A stretch of DNA of 64,000 bases from Albimonas donghaensis (GCF_900106695.1 NZ_FNMZ01000010.1:1-64000); one strand, 5' to 3'; counted from the first letter of the stretch, positions 1 through 10,826 are shown. The notes: a model not told the origin generated them from the letters alone. Program-made: numbers and translations.

Positions 1-84
1 ACCGAGTGACGTGCAGTAGCGTCCTAAAACGCCGGTCAAACCCATTAGGCTCGAACCGCCCGCACGTCCCTTCCCATCCAAAAC

Positions 85-220
85 TGTCAAAGAGCAGGAG
101 CCTTTCGGCCCCGCCGGTGAGATCCGCTTTCGCTTCCCTTCCGGCCCGTCCGCGGCGGCCTCGTTGTTGGCCGCCCCGTCTGTGAGGGCGGGGTATAAGG
201 AGGTTCTCCGGGGGTGGCAA
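85..220 (-). promoter_or_regulatory. rRNA operon promoter and boxA leader
   Basis: Read on the minus strand, this stretch has a -35-like TTGCCA (215-220) and a -10-like TTATAC (193-198) separated by 16 bases. A 7-bp stem follows (154-160 with 169-175). At 85-96 is TGCTCTTTGACA, a near match to the boxA antitermination element of bacterial rRNA leaders (E. coli TGCTCTTTAACA). This layout is that of a ribosomal RNA operon leader, so the 16S gene should begin just beyond the left edge. No 16S start is visible in the window. The flanking bases 1-84 and 221-283 hold no gene. Confidence 0.75.
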
Positions 221-283
221 CAGCTTTTTTGAAGAAACTGAGAATTCTTTCCCCTTTGATAAAAAGAGACTGATTTCAAAGGC

Positions 284-1207
284 TTACAAACCGCCCTCCG
301 GCGCGGTGCGGGCTTCCGTGACGGAAGCATCTCGGTTTTCCAACTGGTTTTCGACGGCCGCGAGACGGGTTCGCGACAGCGGGTCCGACTCCGCTTCAGC
401 CGTTATGGCGACAGGGATTTCCGGGGCCAGAAGACGGACGCAAAGGGCCTCCGACTCGCCCCCTGCGAACGCCTCCGGCGCGGCGGCGGCGGCGGCGACG
501 ATCTCGAAAAGACTCGCCGCCGACGGATCGAGCCCCCGCGCCCCGCGAGTCACCGCCTCCGCCATCCCCGGCGCATCGGGCCGCCCGAGCGCCAGAGCAG
601 GACCGGAGCGGGGCGCGTCGGGCGCGATGCCGAAGCAGGCGCGCAGATGCGAGGCCACGCCCCGCATCTCCGCCGCCCCGGGGACAGGACAGGGGTGGAC
701 CGCATCGGCCCCGATGAGCTTGTCCCAGGCGTGGACCCGCAGGGGCCGTGGCGCGAACACCCCGGCGGCCAGCGCGTCCTGCACGCAGTCGAGCCGCCCC
801 AGTCCAAGCGAGATCACCGAGACCGCGTCTTCCGGGATCCCCGCAGCCTCGCGCGCCAGGTGACGGGGCAGCGCCTCGCCCAGCAGGGCCAGCAGGTCGG
901 GCCGCGCGCCATACCAGAGGGGAATGGCGCGCGTAACGCGCGCGCGCGCGGGGAAGGCCTGCACGATCCAGTCGGAGGGCGGGGCCGCGCGCCCGCCCCG
1001 CCCGCCGCCATCGGGGCCGGCGGCGATGGGGGTCAGCCCGCGGAACAGCGCGCCGGAGCCGGGGTTGATCCAGACCCGCGTCCCGGCGCTCTCCCCCGGA
1101 GGGGCCGTGTCCGGCGCCGGGCGCAGCGCGTCGCCGGCCCGCCCGACGACCCCGCGCAACGGGGCGAAGTCGGCCCGCGCCCAGGCGGCGCGCAGCGCGG
1201 TCAGCAT
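284..1207 (-). CDS. hypothetical protein
   Basis: A 307-residue protein I cannot place in a family. It has no signal peptide, membrane segment or obvious catalytic motif. The N-terminal half contains WINPGSGALFRG near residue 46 and HAWDKLIGAD near residue 159; the C-terminal third is alanine-rich. The reading frame is open throughout and ends with TAA only about 65 bases upstream of the rRNA promoter. Downstream, on the other strand, come a glycosyltransferase and an FkbM methyltransferase, so a role in surface glycans is possible, but that rests on position alone. Coding bias fits this strand better than the shorter overlapping frames. Confidence 0.6.
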   Translation of the reverse strand: MLTALRAAWARADFAPLRGVVGRAGDALRPAPDTAPPGESAGTRVWINPGSGALFRGLTPIAAGPDGGGRGGRAAPPSDWIVQAFPARARVTRAIPLWYGARPDLLALLGEALPRHLAREAAGIPEDAVSVISLGLGRLDCVQDALAAGVFAPRPLRVHAWDKLIGADAVHPCPVPGAAEMRGVASHLRACFGIAPDAPRSGPALALGRPDAPGMAEAVTRGARGLDPSAASLFEIVAAAAAAPEAFAGGESEALCVRLLAPEIPVAITAEAESDPLSRTRLAAVENQLENRDASVTEARTAPEGGL

Positions 1208-1363
1208 GATCCCCCCTTCCCGACACGCGGGCGCGACCCGCGGCCGCCTCCCTTCTGGATGACGAGGGGGCGTTGCTCCGACATGCGCGCGCTCCTAGGG
1301 TCCGGATCGGGGGGAGACGGGAGGCGGGACGCCTCGCGCGCCCCCGATGTGGCGGGAGGCACG

Positions 1364-2089
1364 ATGGCGCGCGCAGCGTTCAACCTCAACCTGTTCTCCA
1401 ACGTGGCCTCGCCCGATCCGGGCCGCTGCCTGGGCGGGCACGCGGCGCGCTCCTTCCTGGAGACGTTTCCCGACGCGGCGGATCTCGACCTGCGCATCCG
1501 CCTGTTCTGCGACCCCAACCCCAACCCCGACGCGTTCGAGCCCTGGGTGGAGACCGTGCGCGCCGCCCTGCCCGGCCATGAGGTGGAGGTGCATCGCAGC
1601 CGCGGGCTCGCCGACGGCTATCGTCGGTCGGTCGAGCTGTCGGAGGGCGCCTATGCCTGCCAGCTCGAACATGACTTCGTGTTCCGGGCCGATCGCATCC
1701 CCCACGCGCTCCGCACCCTGACCGGGGCGATGGCGGCGGGCGGCATCACGCATCTGCGGTTCAACAAGCGCTGGAACCGGGCGGTGGGCTACGATCACTT
1801 CATGCGTCCGGCGGAGGGGCTGGCGGCGCCGATGTGCCGGGTCTCGGGCCGGTCGAACAATCCGCACCTGCTGGACGTCGCCCATGCGCGCGCCCGGGTG
1901 CTGCCCTTCATCCCCCGCGACGCGGCGAAGGCCGAGGGGCTGGAGGGCGTGGTCGAACTCTATGCCGGGGGCGGGCATGTCTACGGCCCGCTGGGCCATC
2001 CGGCGACGGTGGGACACCTGGACGGACGGGCGCTGCGCTGGCGGGACGGGCTGTTCCGGCGGCTGTGGCTGGCGCGGCGGACCGGCTGA
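1364..2089 (+). CDS. glycosyltransferase family 2-like protein
   Basis: A 241-residue protein with the layout of a nucleotide-sugar glycosyltransferase: an N-terminal alpha/beta part with RLFCDPN (about 46-52) and an acidic EHDF at residues 102-105, which sits where GT-A enzymes carry the metal-binding acidic motif. No membrane segment, so it probably acts in the cytoplasm. The start at 1364 is chosen because a GGGAGG ribosome site lies just upstream; the frame is open further upstream but that part is low-complexity. The next gene on the same strand is an FkbM methyltransferase, which supports a role in surface polysaccharide or another glycan. Sugar donor and acceptor are unknown. Confidence 0.65.
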   Translation: MARAAFNLNLFSNVASPDPGRCLGGHAARSFLETFPDAADLDLRIRLFCDPNPNPDAFEPWVETVRAALPGHEVEVHRSRGLADGYRRSVELSEGAYACQLEHDFVFRADRIPHALRTLTGAMAAGGITHLRFNKRWNRAVGYDHFMRPAEGLAAPMCRVSGRSNNPHLLDVAHARARVLPFIPRDAAKAEGLEGVVELYAGGGHVYGPLGHPATVGHLDGRALRWRDGLFRRLWLARRTG

Positions 2090-2164
2090 CCCGGGGCGCG
2101 GCGTCGGCGGCGGCGGCGGCGCGAAGACCCGCGCAAGCGGGCGATGGGGGGAAAGAGGGAACCT

Positions 2165-2902
2165 ATGCGGAGATTGTGGTGGAGCCTGCGCAAGCGGGTG
2201 GCGGGGCTGGGGCGGCGCCCGCGCGTGGTCGCCCGGCTGGGCGCGCAGTGGGAGCTGGACCCCCGCGACTGGCTGGACCGGCGGATGCTGGCCGGCCAGC
2301 CCTTCGAGGCCGCGCAGCGCGCCCGCTTCGCCGAACGGGTCGAGGCGGCCGGGGCCGATCTGCTGTTCGATATCGGCGCCAATTTCGGGCTCTATTCCGT
2401 GACGCTCGGGCTCGCCCGGTCCGCGATGCGGATCGAGGCCTTCGAGCCGGTCGCCCGCACCCGCGCCAAGCTGGTCCGCAATCTCGGGCTCAACGGGCTG
2501 GAGGGGCGGGCGCGGGTGCATGCGCTGGCGCTCTCGGACCGCGGGGGGGAGGCGGAGATCGCCATCGACCCGCGGTCCTCGGGCCTGTCCACGCTGTCCG
2601 CCTCGGACGCGGAGGCGGCGCGGCGGGATTTCTCGGCCTCGGAGACGGTGCGGGTGGCGCGGCTCGACGACCTGGACTGCGCGCGCGGGGTCGAAGCGCG
2701 CGTGCTGGCGATCAAAATCGACGTCGAAGGGCACGAGACCGCGACCCTGGCCGGGATGGCGGGCCTTCTCGCGCGCAATCGCGGCGTGGCCATGATCGAG
2801 ACGCGGGCCCGCAACCTCGACGCGGTGATCGCGGCGATGGCGTCGGCCGGCTGGCGCCCGACCGGCGAGATCGAGGAGGAGCGATTCTTCGAAAAGGCCT
2901 GA
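2165..2902 (+). CDS. FkbM family methyltransferase
   Basis: A 245-residue SAM-dependent O-methyltransferase of the FkbM family. Motif I is DIGANFGLYS (residues 69-78), which binds SAM. EAFEP (91-95) is the acidic end of strand 2, and IDVEGHE near residue 183 is the family signature. FkbM enzymes methylate hydroxyls on natural products and on sugars of surface glycans. Start 2165 is preferred over 2144 because GAAAGAGGGA precedes it at proper spacing. It lies 75 bases behind the glycosyltransferase, probably in one transcript, so its substrate may be the product of that enzyme. The actual substrate is not shown by the sequence. Confidence 0.8.
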   Translation: MRRLWWSLRKRVAGLGRRPRVVARLGAQWELDPRDWLDRRMLAGQPFEAAQRARFAERVEAAGADLLFDIGANFGLYSVTLGLARSAMRIEAFEPVARTRAKLVRNLGLNGLEGRARVHALALSDRGGEAEIAIDPRSSGLSTLSASDAEAARRDFSASETVRVARLDDLDCARGVEARVLAIKIDVEGHETATLAGMAGLLARNRGVAMIETRARNLDAVIAAMASAGWRPTGEIEEERFFEKA

Positions 2903-2965
2903 GCGCGTCTTCGCAAGGGGCTGCGCGCGTCTTCGAAAAGGACTGGGCGCGCGGGCCCGCGACCG

Positions 2966-3253
2966 TCAGCCGGCGCGGGCGCGATTACGGTCGCGCGCCA
3001 TTTCCCGCAGTTTCAGGAACAGCAGCGAGGCGACCAGCGCCGCCGTCACCCCGTTGGCGGCGGCGAGCGGCCCGTCCCCGATGGCCAGCCCGTAGACCAG
3101 CCACAGGTCCACCCCGGCGAAGAAGGCCAGGAGCATCCCAAGCGACAGGTCGCGGGCCGAGCCCGAGGCCCAGGTCTTGAAGACCTGCGGCAGGAAGGAG
3201 AGCGTGGTCAGCGCCGCGGCGGCGTAGCCCATCATTTCGATCGGATCGGTCAT
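2966..3253 (-). CDS. SemiSWEET family sugar transporter
   Basis: A 95-residue membrane protein with three predicted transmembrane helices, the size of a SemiSWEET (half of a eukaryotic SWEET). Helix 1 holds FLPQV (about 21-25), matching the PQ-loop-type proline of the family, followed by SARDLSLGMLLAF, the usual loop into helix 2. SemiSWEETs dimerise in the inner membrane and move sugars down a gradient. The start at 3253 (MTDPIEMMGY) is chosen because everything upstream in frame is arginine-rich and unlike the family. It faces the preceding gene and appears to be transcribed alone. The transported sugar cannot be read from the sequence. Confidence 0.8.
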   Translation of the reverse strand: MTDPIEMMGYAAAALTTLSFLPQVFKTWASGSARDLSLGMLLAFFAGVDLWLVYGLAIGDGPLAAANGVTAALVASLLFLKLREMARDRNRARAG

Positions 3254-3679
3254 CGGCGCCTCGGGGCTCGGTTCGGTTGCGTTCGGCTTGCGCGGTGCGG
3301 GGGCGTCGCGCCCGGCGCATTGGACGCGCGGGACCCGCGCGCGCAAGCGGTCAGCCGGGCGCGGGGCGGCATGTCGCGGAGGCCGCGCGCCGGCCCGTCC
3401 GCCAGGCCGCCCGGTTCCGCCCGCGCGGCGGTCAGGCGACGGCGAGAGCGGCGAGGTCTTCGCGTCAAGCGCCGGGCCCGCGCGGAACCGCCCGCCCGGT
3501 CCGGAACGGGCGCCCCGCCCGGGTCGCCTGCGGGGCGGAGCGCGGCGAAGCGGACCGCGACGCCGCTCCGACGCGAGAGGATGGTGCGCGCGGGCGTGTT
3601 CGCGGGGGGTGTTCGCGGGGCCTCCCCGCCGAACGCCGCCCGGGGCGTCGTCGCCGCGCCCTCCGATCAGCGCGCCGGC
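3254..3679. other. non-coding gap, nothing recognised
   Basis: 426 bases between two minus-strand genes. Frames are open on both strands because of extreme GC content, but their products are arginine/alanine-rich and show no motif. No tRNA, terminator with a T-tract or clear promoter is visible. Confidence 0.5.
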
Positions 3680-4336
3680 TCAGACCGCGAGCCCCGCCGC
3701 GCGCATCGCCCGGGCGAGACCCTCGGCGCCCTCGACCGCATCGACCACATGGCCGCGCCATCCGCGGGCCCGCGCGGCGGCGATGTTCTCGGGCTTGTCA
3801 TCCGCGAAGAACAGGTCGGGGCCCGCGAGGCCGGTGCGCGCCTCGACAATCTCGTAGATGGCGGGCTCGGGCTTGATCGTCCCCTCGCGGCCGCTGACCA
3901 CCTCGATGTCGAACTCCGCCAGAATCGGGAATCGCCGCTGGGCGACCAGGAACGTGTCGGCGGCGAAATTGGTCAAGGCGACCACCGGCAGGCCCAGCGC
4001 CCTGGTGGCGCGGAACAGCGCCTCGACGCCCGGCAGGACCGGGCCGAACATCTCGTCCCAGCGCGCCCGCCAGGCCCGGATCAGCGCGGCGTCCTCGGGG
4101 TGGCGTGCGGCGAGGGCCTCGACCTCGGCGGCGAGATCGCCGTTGCGGTCCCCGGCGAGGTTCATGTTGTGGAAGTCGACCCGCTCGAACAGCGCGGCGC
4201 GGGCGGCGGGATCGGGGATCAGCGCCTCGTAGACGCGGGCGGGTTGCCAGTCGACCAGGACGTTGCCGATGTCGAAGACCATGGCGCGGGGCGGCGTGAC
4301 GGCGGCGGGTGAGGGAACGGTGGCGGTCGGGGTCAT
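3680..4336 (-). CDS. HAD-superfamily hydrolase (YihX-like phosphatase)
   Basis: A 218-residue haloacid-dehalogenase-type phosphatase. Motif I is [10 protein letters not shown] (21-30) with Asp22 as the likely nucleophile. The form D-I-G-N, lacking the second acidic residue of DxD, is typical of the YihX/alpha-D-glucose-1-phosphatase branch and also of some haloacid dehalogenases. Motif II is LTNFA near residue 121, the motif III lysine is in IKPEP near 154, and motif IV is FADDKPEN near 176. An all-helical cap lies between motifs I and II. It is a soluble enzyme of about the family length. The substrate is unknown; a sugar phosphate is the best guess from the family. Confidence 0.8.
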   Translation of the reverse strand: MTPTATVPSPAAVTPPRAMVFDIGNVLVDWQPARVYEALIPDPAARAALFERVDFHNMNLAGDRNGDLAAEVEALAARHPEDAALIRAWRARWDEMFGPVLPGVEALFRATRALGLPVVALTNFAADTFLVAQRRFPILAEFDIEVVSGREGTIKPEPAIYEIVEARTGLAGPDLFFADDKPENIAAARARGWRGHVVDAVEGAEGLARAMRAAGLAV

Positions 4337-4849
4337 GGCGAAGTTCCTGGCGCGGGCGCCGGCGCAGGAAGGCCGGACAGCGGAAGGGGGCGGCGGAGAG
4401 GGCGGCGGGACGGCTGCGGTCGCCGCGCACCCTGTCGCGGCGCTCTCCGCGCTGGCAAGCGACGCGGCGACGCGGAACGCCGACGGGTCGCCGCGGGGTG
4501 GGGGGGCGCGCGGGCCCCCGAGAGGGACGACGCCCCGGCGGGCCGCCCCTTCCCGCGCCTACCCTCCCCGCGCCGTCCCGTCTCTTCGCGCTCGCTTCGC
4601 TCGCACCCGGCGCGCAACGCCGCCGCCGCGGACCTGTCCACCCGCGCCCCGGCCCGAGGGCCGCGCCGGCGCCCGATCTCCAGCGGCGCGACGGCGGAGG
4701 CGCGGCCTCCCGCCCACGCGGCGTCACGGCGCCGGCCCCCTCGGCGCCCCGCCCTATCCCGGCCACGGCGTCGTCATTGCGCCGCCCCGAGGGGAGGGAT
4801 ACCACCGGCCTCCACGGCAGCTTGGCGCGCAGGAACGGGAGACGGGCGG
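4337..4849. other. non-coding gap upstream of murA
   Basis: 513 bases of very GC-rich sequence between two divergently transcribed genes. It must carry the promoters of both, but no -10/-35 pair stands out. Translated frames are low-complexity and show no family features. Confidence 0.5.
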
Positions 4850-6115
<1,266 letters not shown>

Positions 6116-6328
6116 CCGCCTCGGGCGGGAGCCGCGCGCCCGACCGGACAAGCGCGGCGCCGCGGCGCCCGCGCGGCGCTGGACCGGGGCGCCCGGCGGC
6201 GCCGTCCCCCCGCCCCAGGCGGCGCGCCCCGCGATCCGGGCGCTTGCATCCCGCCGCCGGGCTCATCACCTTGTCCCACGGCGTCCCCCGGCGCCTCCGC
6301 GCCCCGAGAGCCGCCCGAGGAGCCCGTC

Positions 6329-7189
6329 ATGCCCGCCCCCGCCCCGACCTCCGACGCGCCCCCGGTCCATTTCTTCCTGCACGTCCCCAAATGCGCCGGC
6401 ACCACCGTCGAGCGGCATTTCGAGCGGACGCTGGGCGCGGGCTTCCTGCTCGCTCCCCGCTGGCGCCACCCGCTGCGCGACGTGATCGGCAACCGCTACC
6501 CGTCCCTTTCCCCCGCAGACCTGACCGGGGTGCGCGCGGTCTCCGGCCACTCCCTCTCCCGCTCGCTCGCCGACAAGTTCCCGGGGCGCGCGGTGCGGCC
6601 CTCGGTGCTGATCCGCGACCCGGTGGGATTCCTCGTGTCCTTCTGGAACTACCGCTGGATGCGCCACGAGACCCGCGGCCAGCCCGCGCCCCCGCCCTTC
6701 GCCGAATGGCGGCGCACCCAGCGGCGCAACCCGATCACCCGTTTCCTGCTGCACCGCTACTTCGAAATCGGCTACCCCGCGCTCTACCGCCATTCCACCC
6801 GCGCGCGGTTCCTGTATCTGGACGCGGCCTTCACCGGCTTCCACTTCGTCGGCTCCTACCGCCGCTGCGACGAGGCGCTGGCCGGGATCTCGGCGGAGCT
6901 CGGCGTGGATGAAACCGTCGAATCCGAGAATGTCGGCGAGGCCAAACGCCTGCGCGCGGCGGACCTGTCCCCCGAGGAGGTGGCGGAGATCGAGACGCAG
7001 AACGCCGCCGACGCCCTGCTCTTCGCCCGCTGGAAGGATCGCGGCTTCGGCGACGGCGCGGCGGGCGGGCTTCCCGCCGGCGCCCTGCCCGCCGCGGACG
7101 CCGCCGCGCACCTGCCCGACCATGACGGGCTGACGAATCTCGTCTCCGACATCGACAGCGCCGTGCGCCGCAAGCTCTGGCGGCGGTAG
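6329..7189 (+). CDS. sulfotransferase family protein
   Basis: A 286-residue sulfotransferase of the PAPS-dependent type. HVPKCAGTT (18-26) is the 5'-phosphosulfate loop, with Lys21 and the Thr pair that bind the PAPS phosphate. [13 protein letters not shown] near residue 95 is the 3'-phosphate-binding segment in which Arg and Ser are conserved. There is no signal peptide or membrane anchor, so it probably acts in the cytoplasm. Such stand-alone enzymes in marine alphaproteobacteria usually sulfate surface polysaccharides or small metabolites; the acceptor is not evident here. It follows murA by 213 bases on the same strand and could share its transcript. Confidence 0.8.
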   Translation: MPAPAPTSDAPPVHFFLHVPKCAGTTVERHFERTLGAGFLLAPRWRHPLRDVIGNRYPSLSPADLTGVRAVSGHSLSRSLADKFPGRAVRPSVLIRDPVGFLVSFWNYRWMRHETRGQPAPPPFAEWRRTQRRNPITRFLLHRYFEIGYPALYRHSTRARFLYLDAAFTGFHFVGSYRRCDEALAGISAELGVDETVESENVGEAKRLRAADLSPEEVAEIETQNAADALLFARWKDRGFGDGAAGGLPAGALPAADAAAHLPDHDGLTNLVSDIDSAVRRKLWRR

Positions 7190-7404
7190 CGAAGACGCGC
7201 CCTCCCGCCCCCTGCCCCCCTCCCCTGCCCCCTGCCCCCCTCCCCCCCGCACCCGGCGCCGCATTCCCGACGGCCGCCACGCCGCGCGGGCGCCCCCGCG
7301 ACACCCTTGTCCGGGTGGTCGCGCGGCCCCTTCCCCGCCTTGCCCGCGCCCGCCACGCCGCTATGATGCGCGGCCAACGCCTCCAGCTGATGCGAGACCC
7401 GCCC

Positions 7405-7602
7405 ATGACCCTCGACGCGCCCGAAACCGAGATCGTCGCCAAATCGCGCATCGCCTGCGACGGACCGGGCCCGGCCCTCGGCCATCCCCGCGTCTGGCTG
7501 CAGATCCCCGTCGACTCCGGCTTCGTGGAATGCGGCTATTGCGACAAGCGCTTCATTCTGAAGGGCGGTCCCGCCGACACGTCCTCCACTCCGGAATCGT
7601 GA
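7405..7602 (+). CDS. zinc-finger (zf-CHCC) domain protein
   Basis: A 65-residue protein with the zf-CHCC pattern Cys18-x8-His27-x15-Cys43-x2-Cys46, embedded in IACDG...[10 protein letters not shown]...[12 protein letters not shown]. This domain is shared with the NDUFS6 accessory subunit of complex I and with small bacterial proteins of the same size, where it binds one zinc. The ATG at 7405 begins the conserved part; a TATGAT box about 40 bases upstream could be its -10. Its stop is only 2 bases from the polA start, so the two are translationally linked. The role in bacteria that lack a bound complex I partner is unclear. Confidence 0.85.
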   Translation: MTLDAPETEIVAKSRIACDGPGPALGHPRVWLQIPVDSGFVECGYCDKRFILKGGPADTSSTPES

Positions 7603-7604
7603 CC

Positions 7605-10505
7605 ATGGCCGAGCCCGCGATCGGCCCCGGCGACCATCTGGAGCTGATCGACGGGTCCGGCTTCATCTTCCGCGCCTATCACGCCCTGCCCGCGCTGACC
7701 CGCAAGTCCGACGGCCTGCCCATCGGCGCGGTCGCCGGCTTCTGCAACATGCTGCAGAAGATGCTGGAGGCCCGCGTCCAGGCCGCCGCCGACGCCCCCA
7801 CCCATGCGGCGGTGATCTTCGACCATTCCTCGAAGACCTTCCGCTCCGACATCTATCCCGAATACAAGGCCCACCGGCCCGAGCCGCCCGAGGACCTGCG
7901 TCCCCAGTTCGGCCTGATCCGCGACGCCACCCGCGCCTTCAACCTGCCCTGCATCGAGATGGAGGGCTACGAGGCCGACGACCTCATCGCCACCTACGCC
8001 CGCATGGCCGAGGAGGCCGGCGCCCGCGTGACCATCGTCAGCTCCGACAAGGATCTGATGCAGCTGGTCACCGACCTGGTGTCGATCTGCAAACCCGGTC
8101 TCAAGGGCCAGGGCGACGAGATCATCGGGGCCGAGGGCGTGCGCGAGAAATTCGGCGTCGGCCCGGATCGGGTGATCGACGTGCAGGCGCTGGCCGGGGA
8201 TTCGGTCGACAACGTGCCCGGCGCGCCCGGCATCGGCCTGAAGACCGCGGCCCTGCTGATCAACGAATACGGAGACCTCGACACGCTGCTTGCCCGCGCC
8301 GAGGAGATCAAGCAGCCCAAGCGCCGCCAGACCCTGATCGACAACGCCGACCAGGTCCGCACCTCGCGCGAGCTGGTGACGCTCTGCGCCGAGGCGCCCG
8401 TCACCGACGGCCCGGCCGATTTCGCCCTGCGCGACCCGGACCCGGACACGCTGCTGGGCTTCCTGCGGCTGATGGAGTTCCGCACCCTGACCGCGCGGGT
8501 GGCCGAGCGGCTCGGCGTCTCCGACCTGCCCCCCGCCGCGGCGCCCGAAGGCTCGTCCGCCGCCGCCGCCGCCGGTCCCAAATCCGCCGAATCCGGCGCC
8601 GCGGCCTCCGCCGACTGGGAAGACCCCGCGCTGAAGGCGCCCATCGACCCGGAGGCCTACGAGGTCGTGCGCGACGCCGCCGCCCTCCAGGTCTGGCTCG
8701 ACCGCATCGAGGCCCGCGGCTGGGTGGCGGTGGACACCGAGACCACCTCGCTCGACGAGATGCAGGCCGATCTGGTCGGCGTGTCGCTCTCGGTCGAGCC
8801 CGGCCAGGCCTGCTACATCCCGCTGGCGCATATGGAGGGGGGGACCGCCGACGGCGACCTGCTCTCCGCCCCCGCCGCCCGCGCGCCCGGCCAGATGGAC
8901 CGGGAGGAGGCGTTGGCGATGCTGCGCCCGATGCTGGCCGATCCGGCGATCCTCAAGATCGGGCAGAACCTGAAATACGACCTCAAGGTGCTGGCCCGCC
9001 ACGGCACGCCCGTCGCGCCCATCGACGACACCATGCTGATGAGCTACGCGCTCGGCTCCGGCCTGCATTCCCACGGCATGGACGCGCTGTCCGACCGCTT
9101 CCTGTCGCACCAGCCGATCCCGATCAAGACCCTGCTGGGGACCGGCAAATCCGCGATCACCTTCGACCGCGTGCCCATCGACAAGGCCGCCCCCTACGCG
9201 GCCGAGGACGCCGACGTCACCCTTCGCCTGCACCGCATCCTCAAGCCCCGGCTGGCGAAGGAGAAAGTGGCGGCGGTCTACGAGGTGATGGAACGCCCCC
9301 TGGTCCCCGTGCTCGCGCGCATGGAGATGGCGGGGATCAAGGTCGACCGAGACCAGCTCTCGCGCCTGTCCTCCCGCTTCGCCCAGCGCATGGCGGGGCT
9401 GGAGGCGGAGATCCAGGAGCTGGCGGGGCAGAGCTTCAACGTCGGCTCCCCCAAGCAGCTCGGCGAGATCCTGTTCGAGAAAATGGAGATGCCGGGCGGC
9501 AAGAAGGGCAAGAACGGCGCCTGGGGCACGGGGGCGGATGTGCTGGAGACGCTGGCCGCCGAACAGGGCTCGGACCTCGCGGCGCGGGTGCTGGACTGGC
9601 GCCAGGTCTCCAAGCTGAAATCCACCTATACCGACGCGCTGCAGACCCATATCAACCCGGATACGGGGCGGGTCCACACGTCGTTCAGCCTCGCCGCCAC
9701 CTCGACCGGGCGGCTCGCCTCCACCGATCCGAACCTGCAGAACATCCCCGTCCGCTCGGAAGAGGGCCGCGAGATCCGCGAGGCCTTCGTGGCCGAGCCG
9801 GGGAACGTGATCGTCAGCCTCGACTATTCCCAGATCGAACTGCGCATCCTCGCCCATATCGCCGGAATCGACGCGCTGAAGCAGGCGTTCAAGGACGGGC
9901 AGGACATCCACGCCATGACCGCCTCGGAAGTGTTCGGCGTGCCGATGGACCAGATGACGCCGGAGATCCGCCGCCAGGCCAAGGCGATCAATTTCGGGGT
10001 GATCTACGGGATCTCGGCCTTCGGGCTGGCCAACAACCTGCGCATCCCCCGCGACGAGGCCAAGGCCTTCATCGACGCCTATTTCGCGAAGTTCCCCGGC
10101 ATCCGCGCCTATATGGACGCGACCGTCGCGGGGGCGAAGGAGAAGGGCTATGTCGAAACCCTGTTCGGCCGGCGCATCCACATGCCCGAGATCGGCGCCA
10201 AGGGCCCGCGGGCGAGCTTCGCCCAGCGCGCCGCGATCAACGCGCCGATCCAGGGCTCCGCGGCGGACGTGATCCGGCGGGCGATGGTGCGGGTGGAGCC
10301 GGCGATGGAAGCCGCCGGGCTTTCGGGCCGGATGCTGCTCCAGGTCCATGACGAACTGCTGTTCGAGGTTCCCGAGGCCGAAGCCGAAAAGACCATCGAC
10401 GTGGTGCGCGCGGCGATGGAGGGCGCGGCCCATCCCGCCGTCTCGCTGGCCACGCCGCTGGTGGTGGACGCGGGCCAGGGCAAGAACTGGGCCGCCGCGC
10501 ACTGA
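7605..10505 (+). CDS. polA: DNA polymerase I
   Basis: DNA polymerase I, 966 residues, fills gaps in repair and removes Okazaki primers. Order of domains: 5'-3' exonuclease (1 to about 290), 3'-5' exonuclease (about 340-540), polymerase (about 560-966). The proofreading site is intact: DTE at 377-379, QNLKYD in Exo II and YAAEDAD in Exo III. Polymerase motif A is SLDYSQIE with Asp740, motif B is RRQAKAINFG near 788, and motif C is VHDE with Asp916. Many bacterial PolI proteins have lost proofreading, so its retention is worth noting. The start at 7605 is used because it lies right after the zinc-finger stop and begins the conserved sequence. Confidence 0.97.
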   Translation: MAEPAIGPGDHLELIDGSGFIFRAYHALPALTRKSDGLPIGAVAGFCNMLQKMLEARVQAAADAPTHAAVIFDHSSKTFRSDIYPEYKAHRPEPPEDLRPQFGLIRDATRAFNLPCIEMEGYEADDLIATYARMAEEAGARVTIVSSDKDLMQLVTDLVSICKPGLKGQGDEIIGAEGVREKFGVGPDRVIDVQALAGDSVDNVPGAPGIGLKTAALLINEYGDLDTLLARAEEIKQPKRRQTLIDNADQVRTSRELVTLCAEAPVTDGPADFALRDPDPDTLLGFLRLMEFRTLTARVAERLGVSDLPPAAAPEGSSAAAAAGPKSAESGAAASADWEDPALKAPIDPEAYEVVRDAAALQVWLDRIEARGWVAVDTETTSLDEMQADLVGVSLSVEPGQACYIPLAHMEGGTADGDLLSAPAARAPGQMDREEALAMLRPMLADPAILKIGQNLKYDLKVLARHGTPVAPIDDTMLMSYALGSGLHSHGMDALSDRFLSHQPIPIKTLLGTGKSAITFDRVPIDKAAPYAAEDADVTLRLHRILKPRLAKEKVAAVYEVMERPLVPVLARMEMAGIKVDRDQLSRLSSRFAQRMAGLEAEIQELAGQSFNVGSPKQLGEILFEKMEMPGGKKGKNGAWGTGADVLETLAAEQGSDLAARVLDWRQVSKLKSTYTDALQTHINPDTGRVHTSFSLAATSTGRLASTDPNLQNIPVRSEEGREIREAFVAEPGNVIVSLDYSQIELRILAHIAGIDALKQAFKDGQDIHAMTASEVFGVPMDQMTPEIRRQAKAINFGVIYGISAFGLANNLRIPRDEAKAFIDAYFAKFPGIRAYMDATVAGAKEKGYVETLFGRRIHMPEIGAKGPRASFAQRAAINAPIQGSAADVIRRAMVRVEPAMEAAGLSGRMLLQVHDELLFEVPEAEAEKTIDVVRAAMEGAAHPAVSLATPLVVDAGQGKNWAAAH

Positions 10506-10826
10506 TCCCCTGCGCGGGCGCCGCGCGTCCCGCATCCGCCAGGCCGCGCCGTCCCGCCCGCGCGGCGGGGCGCCGGGGTCGCGCGCGACGCCGTTTCCCG
10601 ACCCGAAACCGATCCGCGCGACGTCAGCCGATGGAAGCGCCGCCTACCCCTCCCCCACGGGGAGGGGCGCCCGAAGGCCATTCATGGCCGGAGAGATAGG
10701 AATGCCCCGGCACGGGGCGCCGATGCGGTGCCGATGCGGTGGACGCCCGCCCACGCCTTGCGCTACGCCTGACCGGCCATGACCCGGGGCCGCCGCGCCC
10801 CGCCCGTTCCCGCTCCGGAGCCTTCG
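10506..10826. other. gap between polA and HIT gene, holds a hairpin element
   Basis: 321 bases after polA. The only structure I see is the three-hairpin element at 10647-10718, described separately, followed by a direct repeat of GCCGATGCGGT (two copies, about 10719-10741). No further gene is supported. Confidence 0.6.
10647..10718 (+). repeat. three-hairpin dispersed element, copy A
   Basis: Three consecutive stem-loops. Stem 1 pairs CCCCTCCCC (10647-10655) with GGGGAGGGG (10659-10667). Stem 2 pairs GGCCAT (10676-10681) with ATGGCC (10684-10689). Stem 3 pairs GCCCC (10704-10708) with GGGGC (10714-10718) around the loop GGCAC. The same plan recurs at 58625-58711 with different arm bases that still pair. 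It lies about 140 bases behind the polA stop. Confidence 0.7.

Noticed and set aside
647-1363. Upstream extension of the glycosyltransferase to 480 residues
   Set aside because: The extension lies opposite a better-supported minus-strand gene and is low-complexity; a good ribosome site is at 1364.
7536-10535. 999-residue open frame antisense to polA
   Set aside because: A shadow frame produced by the high GC content and codon bias of polA; no family motif.
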